From: JACRBK01 sp964427955
GTDB taxonomy: Bacteria > Chloroflexota > Anaerolineae > Aggregatilineales > Aggregatilineaceae
Direction: 5' to 3'
Length of the DNA: 19,454 nt
NCBI GenBank assembly: GCA_964427955.1
Contig: CAYRWY010000054.1
Coordinates: 1-19,454 of the forward strand
Position 1 is the stretch's first letter. Each line of letters begins with the position of its first letter. The notes under the pieces were generated by a model. That model saw only the letters and a list, made by a program, of their open reading frames with translations, did not search any database and was not told the origin of the DNA. Shown one piece after another: positions 10,650-18,141 of the stretch. The translations under genes and the position numbers were made by a program.

Positions 10650-11919
10650 ACTCTCCCTTTTGGTTCTCGTTTTCGTCATGGCGCTGTCGCTGGTGGCGAT
10701 CCCCGCTGCTTCCTCACCGGCCAGGGCGCAGGATGCCGAGCCGCTCAAGATCGGGTTGATGACCGATCTGTCCGCCGTGCTGCAACTGTACGGCGTCGAG
10801 CTGCAAAACGGCTTCACCCTCGGTCTCGACTATGCGACCGGCGGCACGCTGGAAATTGCCGGGCGTCCGGTCGAAATCATCGTCCGTGACTATGCCAACG
10901 ACGCCGAACTGGCCGCCACCCAGGCCCGCGACCTGATCGAAGTCGAGGGCGTCGAAATCCTGGTCGGCGCACCGTCGTCGGGCGTCACCCAGGGGTTGGT
11001 GGACATCGCCAACGAATACGGCGTGATCCTGATGGCCGGTCCGGCGGCTGATCCCCGCATCACGGGCGAATTCTTCAAGCCCACCACCTTCCGCGCCTGC
11101 CGCAACTCGTACCAGGACGCCTTCGACATCGCGTCGTGGGCGGTCGCCAACGTCGGCCAGAACTACGTCCAGTTGGCGCCGGACTACGCCTTCGGCTACG
11201 GCTCGGTGGCGGCGTTCGACTATGCCTTCAAGCAAAAAGGCGCGACCTTCGTGCAGGACGCGATCTACGCCCCGACCGACACCACCGAATTTGGCCCGTA
11301 CGTCCAGCAGGTGATCGATTCCGGCGCGGATGGCGTGGTCATCACCTGGGCCGGCGCGACCGCGATCAACCTGTTCCAGCAGGCCACCGAACTCGGCCTG
11401 GGTGTCGATCCCGACAAGCCCATGATCATCACCGGCTTCAACTCCAACGACATCGTGAAGGCGTTCTCCGACCCGTCGCAGATCGGCAGCGTCGGCCTGA
11501 TCGTCTACCACTACACGCTGCCCCAGAACGAGATCAACGACTGGTTGGTCGAGCAGCACAAGGCCGCCTATAACGACGTGCCCGACCTGTTCACCGAGTG
11601 CGGTTTCGCTTCGGCGCAAGCCCTGGTCGCGGGTATTACCGCCACCGACGGCTCGACCGTTCCCGACGACCTGATCCCGGCGCTGGAAGGGCTGACCTGG
11701 GACGGCCCGAAGGGCACCTATACCATGCGCGCCGAAGATCACCAGGCGTTGATGCCCATGTACGTCGTCAAGCTGGTGAATCTCGACAGCGCCGACCAGG
11801 CGTACTATGAACTGGTCGCCGAAGTCTCCGCCGAAGATTCTGCGCCGCCCTGCGAGTCGGGCGCGGATCGCAGCAGCGAGACGCTGGACTGCACGCCGCT
11901 GGCTCAGCGTGCCCAATAA
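10642..11919 (+). CDS. Liv/HAAT-type ABC transporter substrate-binding protein
   Basis: This 425-aa exported periplasmic-binding-fold type I protein is of the branched-chain amino acid (LivK/LivJ) class. Residues 1-29 form a Sec signal: MRK, a hydrophobic core LLVLVFVMALSLVAI and a type I cleavage site ARA at 27-29. There is no lipobox Cys. The mature start EPLKIGLMTDLSAVLQLYG, then VEILVGAPSSGVTQ (103-116) and the A-G-PAAD stretch (132-137), are typical of the family's ligand cleft. Four cysteines (153, 320, 404, 417) could make two disulfides. The real start is ATG 10642, 8 bases after AAGGAG; an in-frame TTG lies two codons earlier. This class imports amino acids but also aromatic acids, urea and short amides, so the ligand is open. 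Its location after two acyl-CoA ligases favours a carboxylic acid. Confidence 0.9.
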   Translation: MRKLSLLVLVFVMALSLVAIPAASSPARAQDAEPLKIGLMTDLSAVLQLYGVELQNGFTLGLDYATGGTLEIAGRPVEIIVRDYANDAELAATQARDLIEVEGVEILVGAPSSGVTQGLVDIANEYGVILMAGPAADPRITGEFFKPTTFRACRNSYQDAFDIASWAVANVGQNYVQLAPDYAFGYGSVAAFDYAFKQKGATFVQDAIYAPTDTTEFGPYVQQVIDSGADGVVITWAGATAINLFQQATELGLGVDPDKPMIITGFNSNDIVKAFSDPSQIGSVGLIVYHYTLPQNEINDWLVEQHKAAYNDVPDLFTECGFASAQALVAGITATDGSTVPDDLIPALEGLTWDGPKGTYTMRAEDHQALMPMYVVKLVNLDSADQAYYELVAEVSAEDSAPPCESGADRSSETLDCTPLAQRAQ

Positions 11920-11940
11920 CCTTATCGATGCGGTAGTAGA

Positions 11941-11967
11941 GGGGGGATGCGCCCGGCGCGTCCCCCC
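11941..11967 (+). promoter_or_regulatory. Strong GC stem-loop between binding-protein gene and livG
   Basis: GGGGGGATGCGC (11941-11952) pairs with GCGCGTCCCCCC (11956-11967) around a CCG loop. This gives 12 bp including one T-G wobble. No T tract follows, so it is not a standard intrinsic terminator. Its position, 21 bases after the binding-protein stop, is where many importer operons place a stem-loop that protects upstream mRNA or limits read-through, giving excess binding protein. Confidence 0.6.
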
Positions 11968-11987
11968 CATGTAAAGCGAGCACGCCT

Positions 11988-12755
11988 ATGGTCATCCTGG
12001 AAGGTCAAGGACTGCGCAAGGAATTTGGAGGGCTGATCGCCGTCGGAGAGGTCAATCTGCGGGTGCAAGCAGGCGAGCTGCACTCGATCATCGGGCCAAA
12101 TGGCGCCGGAAAAACAACTTTATTCAACTTATTAACCGGGACTCTCAAGCCCACGCGCGGGCAGGTTTTATTTAAAGGGCAGGACATTACCCACGAACCC
12201 CTGGATCGCCGTGTCCATCTGGGCATCGGGCGGTCGTTTCAGATTACCAATATCTTCCCCCTGCTGACGGTATTGGAAAATGTGCGGCTGGCCGCCCAGG
12301 CGCGCGGTCACGACAGCTTCAAGTTCTGGTGGCATTTCCAGCGCTTCAAGCAGTACACCGAAACGGCGCTGGCGGCGCTGGCTCAGGTGGGGCTGGTGGA
12401 GCGGGCCGGGGTGCCCGCCGCGATCCTGCCGCACGGCGATCAGCGTAAGCTGGAGCTGGCGATCCTGCTGGCGTCGGATGCCGAACTGCTGCTGCTCGAC
12501 GAGCCGACAGCGGGCATGGCGACCGAGCAGGTGCCGGTGCTGATCGACGTGATCCAGCAGATCCGGCAGACCTCCCACAAGACGATCATGCTGGTCGAGC
12601 ACAACATGGACGTCGTGATGAACATCTCCGACCGCATCACGGTCATGCACCAGGGGAACGTGTTGGCGGACGGCACCCCCGCCGAGATCACGCAGAACGA
12701 GCTGGTCCAGAAAGCCTACCTGGGCGAGCTGTACGCCGGAGGGAGTGCCGCATGA
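11988..12755 (+). CDS. livG: Liv-type ABC transporter ATP-binding protein LivG
   Basis: This 255-aa cytoplasmic ATPase subunit energises the importer. Walker A GPNGAGKTT is at 36-44, the Q-loop Gln at 85 in GRSFQITNIF (a LivG hallmark), Walker B LLLLDEPTAGM at 167-177 and the H-loop His205 in VEHNMDVV. The ABC signature reads LPHGDQ (147-152) instead of LSGGQ, a variation within LivG's usual looseness. The C-terminal YLGE is typical. The Shine-Dalgarno (GAGC) is weak. The stop overlaps the livF start by 4 bases (ATGA), so the two ATPases are translationally coupled. Gene order K-G-F-H-M differs from the E. coli K-H-M-G-F order. Confidence 0.93.
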   Translation: MVILEGQGLRKEFGGLIAVGEVNLRVQAGELHSIIGPNGAGKTTLFNLLTGTLKPTRGQVLFKGQDITHEPLDRRVHLGIGRSFQITNIFPLLTVLENVRLAAQARGHDSFKFWWHFQRFKQYTETALAALAQVGLVERAGVPAAILPHGDQRKLELAILLASDAELLLLDEPTAGMATEQVPVLIDVIQQIRQTSHKTIMLVEHNMDVVMNISDRITVMHQGNVLADGTPAEITQNELVQKAYLGELYAGGSAA

Positions 12756-13456
12756 GCGCCGTGTTGGAAGTGCGCAATATTCACACCTTCATCGGCGAAT
12801 TCCACATCCTCGAAGGGGTGTCGGTGGAAGTGCCGGAGGGCAGCATCACGGTCCTGCTGGGCCGCAACGGCGCGGGCAAGACCACCACGCTGCGCAGCAT
12901 CATGGGCCTCAACGCCCCGCGCAGTGGGCAGATCGTCTTCAAGGGCGTGCCGGTGCAGGGCAAGCGGGCTTACCAGATCGCCCGGATGGGGATCGGTTAC
13001 GTGCCCGAACAGCGTATCATCTTTCGCGATCTGACGGTGAGCGAAAATCTGCTCATCGCCGAGCGGCAGAAAGGCGACCTGGCGCGCAAGTCCGACCTGA
13101 TCTTCTCGCTGTTCCCGGATCTCCAGCGGCTGTCGCACTTGAAGGGCGGCAAGCTGTCCGGCGGCCAGCAGCAAATGCTGGCGATTGCCCGCGCGCTGGT
13201 GCCCGACAACAGCCTGCTGTTGATCGACGAGCCGAGCGAAGGGCTGGCCCCGGTGATCATCGAGCAGATGATGGCGGCCATCCACCAGTTGTCGGCGCAT
13301 ACCACCGTGCTGCTGGTCGAGCAGAATTTCCAGGTCGCCAGCCAGTTGGCCGAACGCTACGTGATCATCGAAGAAGGCGTGTCGGTGCACGCGGGCCTGA
13401 TCGCCGATCTGGTCAAAGCGCCGGACCTGATCAAAACCTACCTGGGCGTGGCGTGA
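12752..13456 (+). CDS. livF: Liv-type ABC transporter ATP-binding protein LivF
   Basis: This 234-aa second ATPase of the importer pairs with LivG. Walker A GRNGAGKTTT is at 37-46, the Q-loop region GYVPEQRIIF (82-91) is characteristic of LivF, the signature LSGGQQQ is at 135-141 and Walker B LLLIDEPSEGLAP at 155-167. The H-loop position is Gln191 in VEQNFQ, which is normal for LivF and not a defect. It ends in TYLGVA. It starts within the last codons of livG. The next gene follows after 14 bp with a strong GGAGGGAGG. Confidence 0.93.
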   Translation: MSAVLEVRNIHTFIGEFHILEGVSVEVPEGSITVLLGRNGAGKTTTLRSIMGLNAPRSGQIVFKGVPVQGKRAYQIARMGIGYVPEQRIIFRDLTVSENLLIAERQKGDLARKSDLIFSLFPDLQRLSHLKGGKLSGGQQQMLAIARALVPDNSLLLIDEPSEGLAPVIIEQMMAAIHQLSAHTTVLLVEQNFQVASQLAERYVIIEEGVSVHAGLIADLVKAPDLIKTYLGVA

Positions 13457-13470
13457 GGAGGGAGGCGTGA

Positions 13471-14469
13471 ATGCATAATTACTGGACAAATCTGCCCCCG
13501 CAGCACCGCCGGTCCTGGGGCTTGGTCGGGATCTATCTCGTGATCCTGCTGGCGCTCAGCCTGGGGGATTTTGGCTTCAACACCGCCGGACAGACCATGT
13601 TCCGGGGCGTGCTGTTGGGGATGCTGGTGTTTCTGGTCGCGTCCGGGCTGTCGCTGATCTTCGGGCTGCTGGACGTGCTGAACTTCGCCCAGGGCGCGTT
13701 TTTGCTGATCGGGGCCTACGTCGGTTACGACGTCTACCAGTCGTTCGACGCGCCGAGCGGTGTGCGGTTCCTGGCGGCGATGGTCGGGGCGGTGGTGTTC
13801 GTGGCCGTGCTGGGTGCGATCATGGAGACGGCGCTGATCCGGCCTCTCTACAGCCGCCCGGTGTTTCAGATCGTGCTGACCTTCGGGCTGGCGTCGGTGC
13901 TGCTGGATCTGGTGGAGCGTTACTACGGCCCCGATCCCAAACAGCCGCCCGATCCGCCGCCGTTTTTGGATGAGAAATTCACGCTGTTTGCGCAAAGCCT
14001 CAGCGTCTACCGGCTGTTCATCATCTTTTTGGGCGTGGCGATGATGGTCGGCGTCTACCTGCTGCTCAACCGGACGCGCATCGGCATCATCATCCGCGCC
14101 GGGGTGCAAAACGCCGAGATGGTCCAGGCGTTAGGGATCAACGTCCGGCTGGTGTTCACGCTGGTCTTCGTCATCGGGACGGCGCTGGCGGCGCTGGGCG
14201 GTTTCGCGCTGATCCCCTACCAGGGCGCAACGCTCGAAATGGGCAACCAGTTTTTGATCCTGGCCATCGTCGTGATCGTGATCGGCGGGATGGGCAGCTT
14301 CGAGGGTACGGCGGTCGCCAGTATCATCGTCGGCCTGACGCGTGCCGTGGCCGAACAGCTCTCGCTGAAACATTTCGACGCGCCGGTGCTGGCCGAAACG
14401 TCGATTCTGCTGCTGATGATCGCCGTGCTGCTGGTCCAGCCCAGCGGCCTGTTCGGGCGGGAGGAGTAG
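13471..14469 (+). CDS. livH: Liv-type ABC transporter permease LivH
   Basis: This 332-aa integral membrane permease has about eight hydrophobic segments. Family features include LDVLNFAQGAFLLIGAYVG (67-85), the ATPase-contacting loop RAGVQNAEMVQALGINV (209-225), GGMGSFEGT (272-280) and the terminal QPSGLFGR. The N-terminus is slightly longer than average, with a charged cytosolic start (MHNYWTNLPPQHRRSW). The ATG is 5 bases after GGAGG. It should pair with LivM as the two-subunit membrane channel. Two bases separate its stop from the livM ATG, so they are surely co-translated. Confidence 0.92.
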   Translation: MHNYWTNLPPQHRRSWGLVGIYLVILLALSLGDFGFNTAGQTMFRGVLLGMLVFLVASGLSLIFGLLDVLNFAQGAFLLIGAYVGYDVYQSFDAPSGVRFLAAMVGAVVFVAVLGAIMETALIRPLYSRPVFQIVLTFGLASVLLDLVERYYGPDPKQPPDPPPFLDEKFTLFAQSLSVYRLFIIFLGVAMMVGVYLLLNRTRIGIIIRAGVQNAEMVQALGINVRLVFTLVFVIGTALAALGGFALIPYQGATLEMGNQFLILAIVVIVIGGMGSFEGTAVASIIVGLTRAVAEQLSLKHFDAPVLAETSILLLMIAVLLVQPSGLFGREE

Positions 14470-14471
14470 GG

Positions 14472-16040
14472 ATGATCGACCGCTACGTAGTTGCTACCCT
14501 GCGAAAAATCGAGAATCCGACCCTGCGCGCCCTGGCCGAACTGCTGGCCCGGACGATCCTCGACAACTGGTTTTACGTGCTGTTCGTGGTGTTCCTGTGG
14601 CGTTTTCCTTACATCATCGCCGACCGGACCGGCACCGAGGTCATGCCGCGCCGCCCGACGGGTGACTCGGCCTTCTGGCAGAGCGAGATGGCGCGCGCGC
14701 TGGTGATCGCGTGTCTGGCGATGAGCTACAACCTGCTGTTCGGCTTCAGCGGGATCGTCTCCTTCGGCCACGCGCTGTTTTTTGGCGCGGGCGGCTACGT
14801 GACCTTCATGCTGCTCAACAGCTACGACTCCTCGGTGCAGACGGCGGCCTTCATCGCGCTGGCGCTCCTGGTGATCATCCTGGCGGTCTTCGTCCGGCTT
14901 TCACCGCGCCCGCTGATCGTGGTGGGCGCGGTCGGGATCGTGCTGGTGCTGGTCCTGCTGCCGCGCGGCGGGACGATTTCGTTCTACCAGGCGGCGGCGG
15001 TCGCGATCCTGATCGGCGTGGTGATCAGCCTGCTGTCCGGCATGGTGACGCTGCGGCTGAAGGGCATCTACTTCGCCATGTTCACGATGGCGCTGGCCGA
15101 GATGTTCTGGGTGCTGGCCAAGAGTGGCACCTTCCGCAACATCACCGGGGCGGAGGATGGGCTGGGCTTTCGCGACGTGCTGCCGGAGTCGCTCAATCCC
15201 ACCACGACCTTCAACGGCAACCGGATGGATATGTACCGGGTGACGGTGATCTTCTTCGTGCTGGTTTTCCTGGCGATCCGGCGCTACATGAATTCGCCGG
15301 TAGGCCGCGTGATGCTGGCCGTGCGCGAGAACGAGCAGCGCGCCCGCACCATCGGCTACAACACCCTGTACTATAAGATTCTCACGATGGCTTTTTCCGG
15401 GGTGATCGCGACCATGAGCGGCCTGCTGTTCGTGATCTGGTCCACCGACAAGCGCGTGCATCCCGAAATCTTGAGCCTGAAATACACCGTCGATCCCCTG
15501 CTGAATACGTTGATCGGCGGGGTCGGCACGCTGACCGGGCCGGTCGTGGCGGCGCTCGGCCTGACGCTGGGCGAAACGTACCTGCGCAACGAGACGTTCA
15601 CGCTCAACACGACCCTGCTGGGCGCGCTGGCGATGTGGCACGTAGCCGTGATCCTGGTCGTGGCGATCCTGATGGGCGCGGCCCGGTCTACCCTTCGCCA
15701 GGGTGGGGACCGGCTGCGGCGGATCATCCGCCCGGCGTACCAGCCGGGGAGTCCGGAATACCGGCGCTTCATGCAGATCTATACGCTGGGCGTGGGCGTG
15801 GTACTGCTCGCCGCCGGGCTGGTGATCGGGCACCAGATCGTCAACGGGTCGGACCTCAAGACCAAAACCTATATGGTCTCCGATCTCTGGGAGTTGTTCC
15901 TGGGGGCGCTGTTCGTGATCGTGGTGATGGCGCTGCCCAATGGGATTGTCGGGACGTGGAACCGCTGGCACGTCCAACGGCGTCTCCGGCGCATGGAGCG
16001 CGAACTGCAAGCTCAGAAGAATGCCGAGCAGGCACGGTAA
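14472..16040 (+). CDS. livM: Liv-type ABC transporter permease LivM, extended form
   Basis: This second permease has 522 aa, longer than the roughly 300-430 aa usual for LivM. Family core features are AMSYNLLFGFSGIVSFGHALFFG (83-105, listed by position because it is long), LRLKGIYFAMFTMALAEM near 194-211, the coupling loop RENEQRARTIGYN (285-297) and GGVGTLTGPVVAALG (349-363). The normal C-terminal segment LPNGIVG occurs only at 488-494. Between 369 and 470 is an insertion of about 100 residues with two extra hydrophobic stretches (about 383-402 and 436-455) separated by a basic loop. Residues 125-165 also hold extra hydrophobic sequence. A basic, coiled-coil-like tail (RRLRRMERELQAQKNAEQ) ends the protein. 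GAGGAG lies 5 bases before the ATG. Confidence 0.9.
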   Translation: MIDRYVVATLRKIENPTLRALAELLARTILDNWFYVLFVVFLWRFPYIIADRTGTEVMPRRPTGDSAFWQSEMARALVIACLAMSYNLLFGFSGIVSFGHALFFGAGGYVTFMLLNSYDSSVQTAAFIALALLVIILAVFVRLSPRPLIVVGAVGIVLVLVLLPRGGTISFYQAAAVAILIGVVISLLSGMVTLRLKGIYFAMFTMALAEMFWVLAKSGTFRNITGAEDGLGFRDVLPESLNPTTTFNGNRMDMYRVTVIFFVLVFLAIRRYMNSPVGRVMLAVRENEQRARTIGYNTLYYKILTMAFSGVIATMSGLLFVIWSTDKRVHPEILSLKYTVDPLLNTLIGGVGTLTGPVVAALGLTLGETYLRNETFTLNTTLLGALAMWHVAVILVVAILMGAARSTLRQGGDRLRRIIRPAYQPGSPEYRRFMQIYTLGVGVVLLAAGLVIGHQIVNGSDLKTKTYMVSDLWELFLGALFVIVVMALPNGIVGTWNRWHVQRRLRRMERELQAQKNAEQAR

Positions 16041-16044
16041 GTTG

Positions 16045-16151
16045 ACCTCACCCCCTACCCCCTCTCCAATCATGCTGGAGAGGGGGATTGAACTTCGGGT
16101 GGAGTACGTCCCCTCTCCGCTTTTTTCGGAGAGGGGATTGAGGGGTGAGGT
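16045..16151. repeat. Nested palindromic element (three-way junction repeat)
   Basis: The outer arms ACCTCACCCC (16045-16054) and GGGGTGAGGT (16142-16151) pair perfectly. Inside them are two independent hairpins: CCCCCTCTCCA/TGGAGAGGGGG (16058-16068 with 16076-16086, 11 bp) and CCCCTCTCCG/CGGAGAGGGG (16110-16119 with 16127-16136, 10 bp). The 107-bp unit folds into a three-way junction, with the two inner hairpins near-copies of each other. It lies between the convergent livM and iolD genes and resembles dispersed REP- or MITE-like palindromes. It may also end transcription on both strands. Confidence 0.8.
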
Positions 16152-16189
16152 AAATCTCCCAGGCAAGAGTTTAGCCATTGGTGCAAGGA

Positions 16190-16257
16190 TCAGTAATCCC
16201 CGAAACGACAAGAGGACGACCGGCGCCCTCTTGCTTTTGCTGAAAACTGATTACTGA
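16190..16257. repeat. Inverted repeat enclosing the 16209 hairpin
   Basis: TCAGTAATC (16190-16198) and GATTACTGA (16249-16257) are perfect 9-bp inverted repeats. They bracket the CAAGAGG/CCTCTTG hairpin, making a second nested structure next to the larger palindrome. The right arm is part of the heptamer tract. Confidence 0.5.
16209..16238 (+). terminator. Probable intrinsic terminator after livM
   Basis: CAAGAGG (16209-16215) pairs with CCTCTTG (16227-16233) over an 11-nt GC-rich loop and is followed by CTTTTG on the + strand. It would terminate the long acyl-CoA/Liv transcript. On the minus strand there is no T tract, so it is a poorer terminator for iolD. Confidence 0.45.
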
Positions 16258-16267
16258 CAACTGAAAA
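16240..16267. repeat. Four tandem heptamers (CTGANNA) abutting the iolD stop
   Basis: CTGAAAA, CTGATTA, CTGACAA and CTGAAAA follow each other without gaps at 16240-16267, immediately before the iolD stop codon (CTA on +, 16268-16270). This is a short tandem heptamer repeat of the kind found dispersed between genes in some cyanobacterial and Chloroflexota genomes; the comparison is from memory. It is too short for CRISPR and has no spacers. Confidence 0.65.
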
Positions 16268-18133
16268 CTACCAGTACTTCCGCTGCTTCTGCTTGGCTTC
16301 TTCGTAAGACTGCCGCGCCTGCTGCACCTCGGGATTCTCGGATACTTCCGCGATGGACACATCCCACCAGGACTCGTAGCCGCCGACGCGCTGCTCGCGA
16401 TCCACTTCGGTCACGATGCACACCGGGCGATCCGTGATCGTCTGTGCTTCTTTGAGGGCGGCGGTCAGCGCCTCGCGCGTGGTGGCGCGGATGACGTGCG
16501 CGCCCAGGCTGGCGCAGTTCTGCGCATAATCCACCGGGAGCGGATCACCTTCCAGCGCGCCGCTTTCGGTGCGGCGGCGGTAGCGCGTCCCGAACCCGGC
16601 GCTGCCGAGACTCTGGCTCAGGCCGCCGATGCTGGCGAAACCGTGATTGTCCAGCACCACGATCACGACCTTGATCCCTTCCTGCACCATCGTGACGATC
16701 TCGCTGTTCAGCATCAAGTACGACCCGTCGCCGACCAGCACGTACACGTCCCGATCCGGATCGGCCAGCGCGACGCCCATGCCCCCGGCGATCTCGTAGC
16801 CCATGCAGGAATAGCCGTATTCCAGGTGATAGCCGCGTGGATCGCGGGTGCGCCACAGCTTATGCAGATCACCGGGCAGGCTGCCCGCCGCGCACAGCAT
16901 GACGTCCTGCGGGCGGCTGAAGGTGTTGACGATCCCGACCACCTCGCCCTGGCTCAACAGCGGCTCGTGTTCCAGGTTATAAATGCGGTGCACTTCGGCA
17001 TCCCACGCCTTGTTATAGCCCTGCGCCCGCTGCTGATAAGCCGGTGCTGTGCGGTACTCGCCCAGGATCGCGCCCAGTTCTTCCAGCGTCACCCTGGCGT
17101 CGCCCACCAGCGCGACCGCGCCGCGCTTGTAAGCGTCGAATTCGGCGACGTTGATGTTGATGAAGCGTACCGCCGGATTCTGGAAGGCGGTATTCGACGC
17201 GGTGGTGAAGTCCGAATAGCGCGTGCCGAGGCCGATGATCAGATCGGCTTCGCGCGCCAGGATGTTCGCGCCGGTCGTGCCCGTCGCGCCGATAGCGCCC
17301 AGGTTGAGGGGATGGTTGTAGTTCAGCGATCCCTTGCCCGCCTGGGTCTCCCCGATGGGAATGCCGGTCTTTTCGACGAAGGCTTGCAGCGCGGCGTTGG
17401 CTGCGCTGTAGTGCACGCCGCCGCCCGCCACGATGAGCGGCTGTTTGCTCTCGCGAATCCAGGCTGCCGCCTTATGCAGCAGGGCCGCGTCCGGGCGGTT
17501 GCGCGGGATCGACCAGATGCGCTCCTCGAACATTTCCGCCGGGTAGTCGAATGCCTCGGTCTGGACGTCCTGCGGCAGCGCCAGCGTCACCGCGCCGGTG
17601 TGGGCGGGGGAGGTCAAGACGCGCATCGCTTCCGGCAGGGCCGACAGCAGTTGTTCCGGGCGGTAGAGGCGATCCCAGTAGCGCGAGACCGGCTTGAAGC
17701 AGTCGTTCACGCCGGTGTCCTGAGTAAACTCCGACTCCAACTGCTGCAAGACCGGGGCCTGGGCGCGCTCGGCAAAAATATCGCCGGGCAGCAGCAGCAC
17801 CGGAATCCGGTTGACGGTCGCGACCGCCGCCCCGGTGATCATGTTGGTCGCGCCGGGGCCAATCGATGACGTGCAGACGAAGGTTTGCAGGCGGTTTTTG
17901 TGCTTGGCATAAGCGACCGCCGTGTGGACCTGGGCCTGCTCGTTGCGGGACTGGTAGTAGCGGATCAGGTGGCTGTACTGCTGGAGCGCCTGCCCGATCC
18001 CGGCCACGTTGCCATGCCCGAAGATGCCCCACACCCCGGCGAAAAAGGGATTGGTGCGCCCGTCCCGCTCGACGTGCTGTTTGGTCAGGTAGAGCACGAG
18101 CGCCTGCGCCATCGTCAAACGAACCGTTTTCAT
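16268..18133 (-). CDS. iolD: 3D-(3,5/4)-trihydroxycyclohexane-1,2-dione hydrolase (IolD)
   Basis: This 621-aa ThDP-dependent enzyme of myo-inositol catabolism opens the ring of 3D-trihydroxycyclohexane-1,2-dione to give 5-deoxy-glucuronate, the IolB substrate. Features in order are the N-terminal pyrimidine-binding domain with the ThDP-activating Glu65 in SRNEQAQVH, IGPGATNMITGAAVA (91-105), the central domain IVAGGGVHYS (234-243) and the C-terminal ThDP motif starting GDGSYLMLNSE (468-478) and ending in DNHGF (495-499). Length matches IolD (about 620-640). AGGAGG lies about 5 bases before the ATG. It follows the transaldolase gene after 8 bp, so it is in the same operon. Its 3' end meets the repeat region. 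Confidence 0.94.
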   Translation of the reverse strand: MKTVRLTMAQALVLYLTKQHVERDGRTNPFFAGVWGIFGHGNVAGIGQALQQYSHLIRYYQSRNEQAQVHTAVAYAKHKNRLQTFVCTSSIGPGATNMITGAAVATVNRIPVLLLPGDIFAERAQAPVLQQLESEFTQDTGVNDCFKPVSRYWDRLYRPEQLLSALPEAMRVLTSPAHTGAVTLALPQDVQTEAFDYPAEMFEERIWSIPRNRPDAALLHKAAAWIRESKQPLIVAGGGVHYSAANAALQAFVEKTGIPIGETQAGKGSLNYNHPLNLGAIGATGTTGANILAREADLIIGLGTRYSDFTTASNTAFQNPAVRFININVAEFDAYKRGAVALVGDARVTLEELGAILGEYRTAPAYQQRAQGYNKAWDAEVHRIYNLEHEPLLSQGEVVGIVNTFSRPQDVMLCAAGSLPGDLHKLWRTRDPRGYHLEYGYSCMGYEIAGGMGVALADPDRDVYVLVGDGSYLMLNSEIVTMVQEGIKVVIVVLDNHGFASIGGLSQSLGSAGFGTRYRRRTESGALEGDPLPVDYAQNCASLGAHVIRATTREALTAALKEAQTITDRPVCIVTEVDREQRVGGYESWWDVSIAEVSENPEVQQARQSYEEAKQKQRKYW

Positions 18134-18141
18134 AAGTCCTC

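Noticed and set aside
11941..11967. Standard intrinsic terminator between the binding-protein gene and livG
   Set aside because: No T tract follows the stem, and the downstream genes need read-through from the same transcript.
10714..11970. Long minus-strand open frame opposite the binding-protein gene
   Set aside because: It is a codon-phase shadow of a well-supported exported protein; no domain or ribosome-binding site supports it.
13321..13329. LivF H-loop His replaced by Gln as an inactivating change
   Set aside because: VEQN is the normal LivF form of this loop, so it is not a defect.
14901..16211. Long minus-strand open frame opposite livM
   Set aside because: Its His/Gln/Arg-rich translation mirrors hydrophobic livM codons, and its start lies inside the palindromic repeat region.
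16240..16267. CRISPR array
   Set aside because: The units are 7 bp in direct tandem, with no spacers and no cas genes in the window.
16496..17869. Long plus-strand open frame opposite iolD
   Set aside because: It is antisense to an unmistakable ThDP enzyme and shows no motif of its own.
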